DNA from: Agarophyton chilense
Lineage: Eukaryota; Rhodophyta; Florideophyceae; Gracilariales; Gracilariaceae
DNA length: 26,735 bases
Assembly (NCBI GenBank): GCA_030374765.1
Contig: JARGXX010000133.1
Coordinates: 1 to 26,735 of the forward strand
Direction of reading: 5' to 3'
In this document: positions 9,806-16,900 of the stretch, piece by piece
Position numbering within the stretch: the stretch's first letter is position 1
Layout of the letters: the number at the start of each line of letters is the position of its first letter
Notes under the pieces: generated by a model
Database searches by the model: none
What the model was told of the DNA's origin: nothing
What the model saw: the letters and a program-made list of their open reading frames with translations, nothing else
Position numbers and translations under genes: made by a program

Positions 9806-10213
9806 CTAATATTTAAATTTCAATGACTTAGGATAAACTAATATTGAATTTAATAATTTTAGATCACAAAACTTTGTTGTATTTAAAATTACAAAACTAA
9901 TTTTTTGATCAACTAATAAAGTATCAATTTCTTTTTTATCTGTTATCAATTGAGTAAAATGACCTGTTAGTAAATTTGAAGTTATTTCAAGATTTTGAAT
10001 TAATGTTTTCTTCAATAAATTTTGTTTATCTAATGTTTTTTTTGTTTTTTCTAATACTTTTTTGGTATTTATATCTACAACTTGTTTACGTATTTTTAAC
10101 GATTTAAGGAACATTGGTAAAAAATAATGTATTAATACTGCGTAAAACAACGAAAAAATTAAAAATAATCAAAAAATTTGTGAAAATACAATGATACGAT
10201 CTAATTGAGGCAT
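9806..10213 (-). CDS. atp8: ATP synthase F0 subunit 8
   Basis: 135 residues. The N-terminus MPQLDRIIVFSQIFWLFLIF is the standard Atp8 start (MPQLD plus first helix with TGA-Trp), followed by a long charged, helical tail (KSLKIRKQVVDINTKKVLEKTKKTLDKQ). Atp8 is a peripheral-stalk/stator component beside subunit a. The true start is the ATG at 10213; a later internal Met at 10150 would remove the diagnostic MPQLD segment. It follows atp6 by 13 bp, giving the usual atp6-atp8 pair in reverse order relative to animals. Confidence 0.95.
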
Positions 10214-10226
10214 TTTTTTATTTATA

Positions 10227-10988
10227 TTAATGAAATTCTAAAACATCGTTTAGATAAATACATGTTAATAATGTAAAAACATAAGCTTGTAACCCTGCTA
10301 TTGCTAATTCTAGACCTATAAGTGCTAATAGAAGTCCTAATGGTATTAAGTGAAATACTGCTAATAAACCTCCAGCAGATAACATAGTTCATGCAAAACC
10401 TGCAATAATTTTTAATAGTGTATGACCTGAAGTCATATTTGCGAATAATCGTATAGATAAAGTAAATACTTTAACTATATAAGAAAGGAATTCAATTGTA
10501 ATTAATAAAGGCACTATAACTAAAGGTACACCCCTTGGTAAAAAAAGGGCAAAAAATTTAAAGCCATGTGTTTGAATACCAATAATATTAATTCCTATGA
10601 AGATTGATAAAGCAAGACTAAATGTGAATGTAATATGACTTGTAACTGTAAAACTATAAGGAATCATTCCTATTAAGTTACAAAAGAGAAGAAATAAATG
10701 TAATGTAAAAATAAAAGGAAAATAAAACTCACCTTTTTGGCCTAAATTATCTTGAACCATATTTACAGTAACACTATAAACCATTTCATTTAATAGTTGC
10801 CAATTATTTGGTACTATCGTATTTTTATAAAAACTTAAACCAATTCAAAATATCGCTATCACAAATGAAAATATCATGAATAAAGCAGAATTTGTTATAG
10901 AAATATTTAGGCCGAAAAATGTTAAAGGCATTAATGTAACAATTTCAAATTGTTCTAATGGACTTGCAAGTAAAGTAAATGTTAACAT
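10227..10988 (-). CDS. atp6: ATP synthase subunit a (F0)
   Basis: 253 residues, proton half-channel subunit. Starts MLTFTLLASPLEQFEIV. The signature helix is SYIVKVFTLSIRLFANMTSGHTLLKI, containing the essential stator Arg (in SIRLFANM), and the conserved LGLLLALIGLELAIAGLQAYVFTLLTCIYLND at the C-terminus carries the partner Glu/Gln residues. TGA-Trp occurs in FWIGL and after IIAGFA. The upstream flank is trnW, whose excision probably helps define the mRNA 5' end. Confidence 0.98.
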
Positions 10989-11025
10989 AATTTTAAGTAT
11001 ACTAAATTAAACATAAATATAAACC

Positions 11026-11098
11026 AGGAGAAGAAGGATTCGAACCCACAACCATTGGTTTTGAAAACCAAAGCTCTACCTAATTAAGCTATTCTCCT
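11026..11098 (-). tRNA. trnW(uca): tRNA-Trp (UCA), decodes UGA
   Basis: Acceptor AGGAGAA/TTCTCCT, D-stem GCTT/GAGC-type arm, anticodon stem TTGGT/ACCAA with loop TTTCAAA (anticodon TCA). The UCA anticodon reads both UGG and UGA, which explains the in-frame TGA codons throughout this window (translation table 4 behaviour). Confidence 0.96.
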
Positions 11099-11108
11099 TC
11101 AAATTGTA

Positions 11109-11552
11109 CTAATTTGAAATTATAAAATAATTATTTATTAAAGTTTGCATTGATAATTTATTTAGAACTTTACTATGGAAAAAAAAGTCTAAATATGTGA
11201 TTTTTGTTTTTTGTAAATTTACTTTATATTGTTGCATTAAAAGAATACTATGTAATAAAGTTTCTAAAAATAAAAAAAGATTATTATTACGAACAGTTAC
11301 TTTAGTAGACAAAAGAACTTTTTTTTTCGACTTTCGTTTATAAGTAAAAAAAAATCTTTGACCAGTTAAAGCCTCAAGAAGTAAATTATTACGAAAAGTT
11401 TTCGAGGGATTCAAATTTTCGATTTTATTAAAAATATGCAGGCAAGTTTTGGTTTTTAAAACTAAAAAATTTGGGTGTTGAGAACAATTATTATCTAAAA
11501 AATCAAATGCTTCTATAAAATTGTACTGATTATATAATCTAGACTGATTCAT
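11109..11552 (-). CDS. rpl5: Ribosomal protein L5-like (divergent)
   Basis: 147-residue basic protein between trnA and trnW. The central part LLLEALTGQRFFFTYKRKSKKKVLLSTKVTVRNNNLFLFLETLL follows the L5 core: the (I/L)-(S/T)-G-Q-(K/R) motif, then a lysine/serine-rich strand, then K-V-T-[LV]-R, then a helix equivalent to the M-x-x-F-[LF]-x-x-[LI] stretch. The part after this, normally an aromatic, glycine-rich conserved region, is poorly preserved, and the protein is about 30 residues shorter than bacterial L5 (179). L5 contacts 5S rRNA, which fits the candidate 5S gene in this window. The assignment is by motif reading, not by search; it could instead be annotated as an unknown ORF in relatives. 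Confidence 0.7.
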   Translation of the reverse strand: MNQSRLYNQYNFIEAFDFLDNNCSQHPNFLVLKTKTCLHIFNKIENLNPSKTFRNNLLLEALTGQRFFFTYKRKSKKKVLLSTKVTVRNNNLFLFLETLLHSILLMQQYKVNLQKTKITYLDFFFHSKVLNKLSMQTLINNYFIISN

Positions 11553-11569
11553 TTTAATATTAATGTTTT

Positions 11570-11643
11570 GGAAATAATAGGACTTGAACCTATAATCTTA
11601 TGTATGCAAAACATATGTTTTACCAAAATTAAACTATATTCCC
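11570..11643 (-). tRNA. trnA(ugc): tRNA-Ala (UGC)
   Basis: Acceptor GGGAATA/TATTTCC (one wobble), anticodon stem TATGT/ACATA with loop TTTGCAT (anticodon TGC), T-arm ATAGG TTCAAGT CCTAT. Short spacers to rpl5-like (17 bp) and trnY. Confidence 0.94.
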
Positions 11644-11660
11644 TTTTTTTATCTTAATGT

Positions 11661-11743
11661 GGAAGAGAGTAGGATTCGAACCTACGATTATTGTCATAAA
11701 TAGATTTACAGTCTACCGCTTTAAACCACTCAGCCACCTCTTC
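11661..11743 (-). tRNA. trnY(gua): tRNA-Tyr (GUA), first gene of the minus-strand unit
   Basis: Acceptor GAAGAGG/TCTCTTC, anticodon loop CTGTAAA (anticodon GTA) on stem TAGA/TCTA, and a long bacterial-type variable arm. Its 5' end is only 8 bp from the left edge of the tandem repeat zone, making it the promoter-proximal gene of the left block. A tRNA-Tyr with a long variable arm is the bacterial-like form, kept in several algal and protist mitochondria. Confidence 0.93.
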
Positions 11744-11765
11744 TTTACTTTAGGGGACTTCTTGA

Positions 11766-11899
11766 CGAATTTTATTTTTCCTCTATAGAGGTGTTTTTTT
11801 TGCATCGGTCCCCTAAAGTTGGCACTGAACAGCTGTTCAGTGCCAACTTTAGGGGACCGATGCAAAAAAAACACCTCTATAGAGGAAAAATAAAATTCG
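11766..11899. repeat. Perfect 134-bp palindrome, copy 1
   Basis: Two 67-nt arms with no spacer, reverse complements at every position, centred at 11832/11833 (GAACAG|CTGTTC). Each arm carries a nested 12-bp palindrome CCTCTATAGAGG (11780-11791 and 11874-11885) and an A8/T8 run. As RNA or single-stranded DNA it would form a 67-bp hairpin. Located at the divergence point of the two gene blocks. Confidence 0.98.
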
Positions 11900-11919
11900 T
11901 TTCTTTTTTTTCTAAACTC

Positions 11920-12011
11920 GAGAAGATGGTTGAGTGGTTTAAAACAACGGTTTGCTAAATCGTCATGCTTTCTTCTTAAAAAGCATCATGGGTTCAAATC
12001 CCATTCTTCTC
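11920..12011 (+). tRNA. trnS(gcu): tRNA-Ser (GCU), copy 1 of 3
   Basis: Acceptor GAGAAGA/TCTTCTC, anticodon stem ACGGT/ATCGT with loop TTGCTAA (anticodon GCT), long class II variable arm (TGCTTTC...AAAGCA) and T-loop TTCAAAT. It starts 20 bp after the palindrome. Confidence 0.95.
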
Positions 12012-12030
12012 AAATTTCTAGAAAAATTTT

Positions 12031-12103
12031 GCGTTTTGAAGGATTCGAACCTACACTAATCAATTTAGAAGATTGATGTTTTATCCATTTAAACTAAAAA
12101 CGC
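12031..12103 (-). tRNA. trnR(ucu): tRNA-Arg (UCU), copy 1 of 3
   Basis: Acceptor GCGTTTT/AAAACGC, anticodon stem ATCAA(T)/(A)TTGAT with loop CTTCTAA (anticodon TCT), T-loop TTCGAAT. Convergent with the neighbouring trnS copy, 19 bp apart. Reads AGR codons, complementing trnR(ACG). Confidence 0.93.
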
Positions 12104-12125
12104 CTGGAAGACTTGATTCTAAATT

Positions 12126-12420
12126 TAATCTATCTACCTAATCTATAGGAATATAACTAATCTATAGGAATATAACTAATCTATCTACCTAATCTATAGG
12201 AATATAACTAATCTATCTACCTAATCTATAGGAATATAACTAATCTATAGGAATATAACTAATCTATCTACCTAATCTATAGGAATATAACTAATCTATC
12301 TACCTAATCTATAGGAATATAACTAATCTATAGGAATATAACTAATCTATCTACCTAATCTATAGGAATATAACTAATCTATAGGAATATAACTAATCTA
12401 TCTACCTAATCTATAGGAAT
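12126..12420. repeat. Two-component minisatellite, array 1
   Basis: Composed only of A = TAATCTATAGGAATATAAC (19 bp) and B = TAATCTATCTACC (13 bp), sharing the first eight bases. Order: BAA BA BAA BA BAA BAA B, then a truncated A of 14 bp. Higher-order periods are 51 bp (BAA) and 32 bp (BA). No gene, no open frame of interest; all full copies are identical in sequence by eye. Confidence 0.97.
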
Positions 12421-12457
12421 CACCCTTCTGTCCTACGCTTTTGAGGGGACTTCTTGA

Positions 12458-12591
12458 CGAATTTTATTTTTCCTCTATAGAGGTGTTTTTTTTGCATCGG
12501 TCCCCTAAAGTTGGCACTGAACAGCTGTTCAGTGCCAACTTTAGGGGACCGATGCAAAAAAAACACCTCTATAGAGGAAAAATAAAATTCG
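12458..12591. repeat. Perfect 134-bp palindrome, copy 2
   Basis: Same sequence as the palindrome at 11766-11899, 692 bp further on, centre 12524/12525. An open frame that crosses it arises only because it is a palindrome followed by the trnS gene. Confidence 0.97.
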
Positions 12592-12611
12592 TTTCTTTTT
12601 TTTCTAAACTC

Positions 12612-12703
12612 GAGAAGATGGTTGAGTGGTTTAAAACAACGGTTTGCTAAATCGTCATGCTTTCTTCTTAAAAAGCATCATGGGTTCAAATCCCATTCTT
12701 CTC
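12612..12703 (+). tRNA. trnS(gcu): tRNA-Ser (GCU), copy 2 of 3
   Basis: Identical by eye to the copy at 11920-12011, with the same anticodon GCT and 20-bp distance to the palindrome. Confidence 0.95.
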
Positions 12704-12722
12704 AAATTTCTAGAAAAATTTT

Positions 12723-12795
12723 GCGTTTTGAAGGATTCGAACCTACACTAATCAATTTAGAAGATTGATGTTTTATCCATTTAAACTAAAAACGC
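12723..12795 (-). tRNA. trnR(ucu): tRNA-Arg (UCU), copy 2 of 3
   Basis: Identical by eye to the copy at 12031-12103, anticodon TCT. Confidence 0.93.
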
Positions 12796-12817
12796 CTGGA
12801 AGACTTGATTCTAAATT

Positions 12818-13144
12818 TAATCTATCTACCTAATCTATAGGAATATAACTAATCTATCTACCTAATCTATAGGAATATAACTAATCTATAGGAATATAAC
12901 TAATCTATCTACCTAATCTATAGGAATATAACTAATCTATCTACCTAATCTATAGGAATATAACTAATCTATAGGAATATAACTAATCTATCTACCTAAT
13001 CTATAGGAATATAACTAATCTATAGGAATATAACTAATCTATCTACCTAATCTATAGGAATATAACTAATCTATAGGAATATAACTAATCTATCTACCTA
13101 ATCTATAGGAATATAACTAATCTATCTACCTAATCTATAGGAAT
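12818..13144. repeat. Two-component minisatellite, array 2
   Basis: Same A (19 bp) and B (13 bp) elements as array 1 but in a different order: BA BAA BA BAA BAA BAA BA B, then the same 14-bp truncated A. It is 32 bp longer than array 1, equal to one extra BA module. Holds no gene. Confidence 0.97.
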
Positions 13145-13181
13145 CACCCTTCTGTCCTACGCTTTTGAGGGGACTTCTTGA

Positions 13182-13315
13182 CGAATTTTATTTTTCCTCT
13201 ATAGAGGTGTTTTTTTTGCATCGGTCCCCTAAAGTTGGCACTGAACAGCTGTTCAGTGCCAACTTTAGGGGACCGATGCAAAAAAAACACCTCTATAGAG
13301 GAAAAATAAAATTCG
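13182..13315. repeat. Perfect 134-bp palindrome, copy 3
   Basis: Same sequence as copies 1 and 2, 724 bp after copy 2, centre 13248/13249. Confidence 0.97.
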
Positions 13316-13335
13316 TTTCTTTTTTTTCTAAACTC

Positions 13336-13427
13336 GAGAAGATGGTTGAGTGGTTTAAAACAACGGTTTGCTAAATCGTCATGCTTTCTTCTTAAAAAGC
13401 ATCATGGGTTCAAATCCCATTCTTCTC
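13336..13427 (+). tRNA. trnS(gcu): tRNA-Ser (GCU), copy 3 of 3
   Basis: Identical by eye to the copies at 11920 and 12612. This is the copy nearest the plus-strand gene block. Confidence 0.95.
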
Positions 13428-13446
13428 AAATTTCTAGAAAAATTTT

Positions 13447-13519
13447 GCGTTTTGAAGGATTCGAACCTACACTAATCAATTTAGAAGATTGATGTTTTAT
13501 CCATTTAAACTAAAAACGC
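13447..13519 (-). tRNA. trnR(ucu): tRNA-Arg (UCU), copy 3 of 3
   Basis: Identical by eye to the copies at 12031 and 12723, anticodon TCT. Confidence 0.93.
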
Positions 13520-13541
13520 CTGGAAGACTTGATTCTAAATT

Positions 13542-13584
13542 TAATCTATCTACCTAATCTATAGGAATATAACTAATCTATAGG
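13542..13584. repeat. Minisatellite remnant at the end of the tandem zone
   Basis: One B element, one A element and the first 11 bases of a second A (TAATCTATAGG), after which the sequence becomes unique (GTTTATATATCTG) up to trnN. This marks the right breakpoint of the tandem duplication. Confidence 0.93.
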
Positions 13585-13607
13585 GTTTATATATCTGTTG
13601 TTTTCTG

Positions 13608-13679
13608 TTCCTGGTAGCTTAAAGGTAGAGCGTATGGCTGTTAACCATTAGATTATAGGTTCGAATCCTATCCAGGAAG
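13608..13679 (+). tRNA. trnN(guu): tRNA-Asn (GUU)
   Basis: Acceptor TTCCTGG/CCAGGAA, D-stem GCTT/GAGC-type arm, anticodon loop CTGTTAA (anticodon GTT), T-arm ATAGG TTCGAAT CCTAT. First unique gene of the plus-strand block. Confidence 0.94.
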
Positions 13680-13688
13680 TTTTTAAAA

Positions 13689-13760
13689 GAGCAATTAACT
13701 CAAATGGTAGAGTATTTCGTTTACACCGAAAAAGTTAATGGTTCAAATCCATTATTGCTT
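13689..13760 (+). tRNA. trnV(uac): tRNA-Val (UAC)
   Basis: Acceptor GAGCAAT/ATTGCTT (first pair G-U), D-stem ACTC/GAGT, anticodon stem TTTCG/CGAAA with loop TTTACAC (anticodon TAC), T-arm AATGG TTCAAAT CCATT. Confidence 0.94.
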
Positions 13761-13780
13761 AATGTAAGTGATTTGATAAA

Positions 13781-13855
13781 GTGTTTGTAGCTTAATTAGG
13801 ATAAAGCATTAAATTACGAATTTAAAGATTGAAAGTTCGATTCTTTCCAAACACA
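13781..13855 (+). tRNA. trnR(acg): tRNA-Arg (ACG)
   Basis: Acceptor GTGTTTG/CAAACAC, anticodon stem TTAAA/TTTAA with loop TTACGAA (anticodon ACG), T-arm GAAAG TTCGATT CTTTC. The A34 would need inosine or superwobble reading to serve all CGN codons. Confidence 0.94.
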
Positions 13856-13868
13856 TTAACAAAAACTT

Positions 13869-13942
13869 GAGTGTATAGCTTAGTTTGGTAAAGCAGTAAA
13901 CTTTTAATTTATAGATCTTAGGTTCAAGTCCTAATACACTCA
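13869..13942 (+). tRNA. trnK(uuu): tRNA-Lys (UUU)
   Basis: Acceptor GAGTGTA/TACACTC, anticodon stem GTAAA/TTTAT with loop CTTTTAA (anticodon TTT), T-arm TTAGG TTCAAGT CCTAA. Ends 3 bp before the tatC start codon. Confidence 0.95.
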
Positions 13943-13945
13943 ATT

Positions 13946-14680
13946 ATGTCGCAAAAACTTATTTATTTGTATTCTATAGAAATATTTTTTCGGTTATTTT
14001 ATATATGTTTAAGTTTTTTTTTCTGTATGATTATAGCAAGTTTGAATATATATTATTTAATACTTTTTGAAGTATACCCTTTCGTTATATTTGAAATTAA
14101 AAAATTTATTGTTACGAATGTAATGGATCTATTTAGTATAGTGTGATTTTTAATCGTATCAAAATCTTTTTTCTTTACCTTTCCTTATTGTATTTTTCAT
14201 ATTTCAAGATTTTGCACTACCAGTTGATACCAATATCAACTCAAATTTTTTAGTAAATCTTTCAATACCGCTTTTTTATTTTCTTTGATCTGTTTAAATA
14301 TTTTTTATTTCTGTTTATTACCTTTTATTTTACATTTGTTAACGAAATGAGAGATTCGGGACACTAACTTATTTGGCATTTTTGTCGAATTTCGTATTGT
14401 GAGTTATGTAAAATGAGTTTTAGCTTTTCGGTATTTTATTGGTTCTTTAAGTTTTTTAGTAGGTTTAATAGTTATACACTCATGAACTTTACTAACAATA
14501 GATCGAATCTATTTCTTTATTAAATATTATCGTAAAGTTTTTCTCTTTGGATCATTGTGCTTTTTATTTTTATTAATACCTCCTGATGTGTTTTTACAAG
14601 CTTTTTTAATAGGATTAGTGTTTTTTATCTTTGAAATAGTTTTTATATTTATTTGTTATAAATTTTGTAGTATAAACTAA
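13946..14680 (+). CDS. tatC: Sec-independent (Tat) protein translocase subunit TatC
   Basis: 244 residues, strongly hydrophobic, about six membrane segments, as in TatC (also called ymf16 or mttB in mitochondria). The best family signature is in the last third: LIPPDVFLQAFLIGLVFFIFEI, matching the TatC pattern P-P-D-x-x-x-Q-x-x-(L/I)-x-x-P/G-L-x-x-[FL]-x-[FY]-E. The frame runs from the ATG at 13946 through several TGA-Trp codons to TAA at 14678. Overall conservation is low, as is typical. TatC is the receptor for folded, twin-arginine substrates; in mitochondria a likely but unproven substrate is the Rieske protein. A possible TatA partner is at 23562-23690. Followed 9 bp later by rps12. Confidence 0.85.
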
Positions 14681-14689
14681 ATTTAAATA

Positions 14690-15058
14690 ATGCCGACATT
14701 TAATCAGTTATTAAAATTATCTAGACAAAAAAAAAAGTTCTCTGCAAAATCTATTGCTTTAGCGAAATGTCCGCAAAAAAAAGGCGTTTGCCTAAAGGTT
14801 TTTACAATGAATCCTAAAAAACCCAATTCAGCAGAACGCAAAGTAGCTAAAATACAACTTAGTACAGGAAAATCAATTATTGGTTATATTCCTGGAGAAG
14901 GTCATACTTTACAAGAACATTCCATGGTTTTAATTCGTGGTGGACGTGTTAAAGATTTGCCAGGTGTCAAATATCATCTTATAAGAGGTCCTTTTGATTT
15001 ATCTGCAGTTAATAATCGAAAAAAAGGTCGTTCAAAATATGGTAAAAAGAAAAATTAA
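14690..15058 (+). CDS. rps12: Small-subunit ribosomal protein S12
   Basis: 122 residues, very well conserved. Motifs include [32 protein letters not shown] (decoding-centre loop with PKKPNSA), [38 protein letters not shown] and the terminal [13 protein letters not shown]12 sits at the 30S A-site and influences translational accuracy. The stop codon abuts trnE, so tRNA excision defines the 3' end. Confidence 0.98.
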   Translation: MPTFNQLLKLSRQKKKFSAKSIALAKCPQKKGVCLKVFTMNPKKPNSAERKVAKIQLSTGKSIIGYIPGEGHTLQEHSMVLIRGGRVKDLPGVKYHLIRGPFDLSAVNNRKKGRSKYGKKKN

Positions 15059-15131
15059 GCTCTTATCGTTTAATGGTTTAGGACAATGCTTTTTCGTAGC
15101 ATAAATGTGGGTTCGAATCCCACTAGGAGTA
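15059..15131 (+). tRNA. trnE(uuc): tRNA-Glu (UUC)
   Basis: Acceptor GCTCTTA/TAGGAGT with wobble pairs, anticodon stem ATGCT/AGCAT with loop TTTTCGT (anticodon TTC), T-arm GTGGG TTCGAAT CCCAC. It starts on the base after the rps12 stop. Confidence 0.94.
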
Positions 15132-15139
15132 ATTTTAGT

Positions 15140-15214
15140 AACGGGATGGAGTAAAGATGGTTAACTCATTAGACTCATGATCTAAAGCTATAGGTTCAAG
15201 TCCTATTCCCGTAT
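15140..15214 (+). tRNA. trnfM(cau): tRNA-Met (CAU), probable initiator
   Basis: Acceptor pairs ACGGGA/TCCCGT, with an unpaired A:A at position 1:72, the usual mark of a bacterial-type initiator. D-stem GAGT/ACTC, anticodon stem TTAGA/TCTAA with loop CTCATGA (anticodon CAT), T-arm ATAGG TTCAAGT CCTAT. The three G-C pairs typical of initiator anticodon stems are not present, so the initiator call is tentative. Confidence 0.85.
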
Positions 15215-15236
15215 TAAAAATAGAATATAAAAAGTT

Positions 15237-15470
15237 ATGAAAAAAGAATTTTTAAAAACTAAAAGTCGAAAAAATAAAAAAAGAATTTTTAGAAAAAAGA
15301 ATATTAATCATATTCATGTTTTAATGCCAAAGTACAATTTGTTCAATTTTTTTGTATATGCAGAAAATATTTTGTTAAACAAAAAAATTCTAGCTGAATT
15401 AATTTCCACTGAAGTAGGAAGTATTTTTGCTTTGATTCAATGAAATTTTCGTTTTCATTCAATTGTATAA
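15237..15470 (+). CDS. rpl20: Large-subunit ribosomal protein L20 (short, divergent)
   Basis: 77 residues, against about 115 in bacteria. The N-terminal 25 residues are almost all Lys/Arg/Asn (KTKSRKNKKRIFRKKNINH), and the C-terminal stretch LNKKILAELISTEVGSIFALI closely follows the L20 ending LNRKxLAxLAxxdpxaFxxLv. The central arginine-rich helix is shortened. L20 is needed early in large-subunit assembly. An in-frame TGA-Trp occurs at 15441, so a standard-code frame stops early. It lies directly before the rns precursor stem. Confidence 0.82.
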
Positions 15471-15485
15471 CTGGGATAGTTAGAA
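15471..15485 (+). other. Left strand of putative rns precursor stem
   Basis: CTGGGATAGTTAGAA lies between the rpl20 stop and the 5' region of rns. It pairs with TTCTACTATCCCAG at 16901-16914 downstream of rns: ten contiguous pairs, one bulged base, four or five more. Such flanking helices are RNase III-like processing stems in bacterial rRNA operons. Confidence 0.7.
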
Positions 15486-15514
15486 AAAATATTTTTAATT
15501 TAAGAATACAAAAA

Positions 15515-16846
15515 ACTTTCTAAAAGAGTTTGATCCTGGCTCAGAATAAACGTTAATGATTGGCTTAACACATGCAAATTAAATAAATTTATTATTAATG
15601 ATTATAAATTAGTAGTGAACGGGTGAGTAAAATATAGAAATTAACCTCAAATAATTGTTTAATACATGAAAAGATTTTATCGTTTTGAGAAAAGTCTATA
15701 CAAGATTAAGTTATTAGTATGATAAAAGTATGCTAAGCTAATGATCTTTAGTTGGTCTGTGAAGATGAGCAACCACATTGGAATTGAGATACGGTCCAAA
15801 CTTTAATAAAAAGGCAGCAGTGAGGAATTTTGGGCAATGAGCGAAAGCTTGACCCAGCTAAATCATGTATGTGAATAAAACTTTTTGTTTTAAAGCATTA
15901 AAATTAATAAAATAATGATAAATTAAAAAAAAGTCCTGGCTAATTTCGTGCCAGCAGCCGCGGTAAAACGGGAAGGGCAAACGTTATTTGAATTTATTGG
16001 GCGTAAAGCATATGTAGGTGGAAACTTAACTTTTAGTTTAAATTCTAAAGTTTATTTTTAGATGGACTAAGAAAATGATTTTCTAGAGTTTAAAAAAAGA
16101 TTATGGAACTTTAAATGTAACAGTAAAATGTTTTGATATTTAAAAGAACCTCAATAGTGTAAACAATAATCTAGAATAATACTGACACTGAGATATTAAA
16201 GCATGGGTAGCAAAAGGGATTAGATACCCCCGTAGTCCATGCCCTGAACGATGAGTGTTAATTTTTGAGTATTCAGAAATATAGCTAACGCGTTAAGCAC
16301 TCCGCCTGGGAACTATGATCGCAAGATTAAAACTCAAAGGAATTGACGGGAACCTGCACAAGCAGTGGAGCATGTGGTTTAAATCGATAATACGCGCGAA
16401 ATCTTACCAATCTTTGTATAAAAATATTACAGGTGTTGCATGGCTGTCGTCAGTCCGTGCTGTGAAGCGTTTGGTTCATTCCAATAAACGGACAAAACTC
16501 TTATATATTTTTGAATATAAACTGTTAAAGATATCTTAAAGGAAGGCGAGAACGACGTCAAGTCTTCATGACCCTAATAGGTTGGGCTACTTTCATGTGC
16601 TACAATAATTTATACAAAAAGAAGCGAAAATGCGAGTTTGAGCAAAACTTAAAAAGTAAATTATTATACGAATTGTTTTCTGTAACTCGAAAATATGAAG
16701 TTGGAATTGCTAGTAATCGTAAATTAGAATGTTACGGTGAATAAGTTCTCGGGTTTTGTACACACCGCCCGTCACGCTATGGGAATTTGTTTTATTTGAA
16801 AACTATCTTATTTGTATTATAGTTTATGGTAAAAAAAGGACTAGAG

Positions 16847-16880
<34 letters not shown>

Positions 16881-16896
16881 TGGCTGGAAAATTTAA
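15515..16896 (+). rRNA. rns: Small subunit ribosomal RNA
   Basis: Bacterial-type SSU rRNA: AGAGTTTGATCCTGGCTCAG near the 5' end (15525), the 530 loop GTGCCAGCAGCCGCGGTAA (about 15949), GGATTAGATACCCC (16218), ACTCAAAGGAATTGACGG (about 16331), the TGTACACACCGCCCGTC region (16757), and AAGTCGTAACAAGGTAGCCG (16849) near the 3' end. The bacterial anti-Shine-Dalgarno tail is absent: the sequence after GTGGCTGGA is A/T-rich. Ends are approximate. Open frames inside (such as 16315-16539) are incidental. Confidence 0.97.
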
Positions 16897-16900
16897 ATAA

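Larger units (their letters stand above)
11752..13584. repeat. Tandem repeat zone: unit of 692/724 bp present about 2.6 times
   Basis: Unit 1 is 11752-12443, unit 2 is 12444-13167, unit 3 (partial) is 13168-13584. Each unit starts AGGGGACTTCTTGACG, then a 134-bp palindrome, trnS(GCU) on plus and trnR(UCU) on minus, then the start of a minisatellite. Units 1 and 2 continue through a long minisatellite array to a tail ending CTACGCTTTTG; unit 3 stops inside its second 19-bp minisatellite copy and runs into unique sequence before trnN. The palindrome and tRNA portions of the three units read as identical; units 1 and 2 differ only in minisatellite composition (32 bp). The zone separates the minus block (ending at trnY) from the plus block (starting at trnN). 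Confidence 0.97.

Noticed and set aside
12441..12650. A 69-codon open frame repeated exactly at 13165-13374
   Set aside because: It runs through the palindrome and into trnS(GCU); it is open only because the repeat unit is duplicated, and it resembles no protein. The first repeat unit does not keep the same start.
12126..13144. Regular short repeats that might suggest a CRISPR array
   Set aside because: There are no unique spacers between repeats: the array is a pure two-element minisatellite, and this is mitochondrial DNA without cas genes.
15471..15514. A tRNA between rpl20 and rns
   Set aside because: No cloverleaf can be drawn; the segment is better explained as the left strand of the rns precursor stem plus leader.
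16315..16539. Open frame inside the small-subunit rRNA
   Set aside because: It overlaps universally conserved rRNA segments (ATTGACGG to the 1050-1200 region); the translation is not protein-like.
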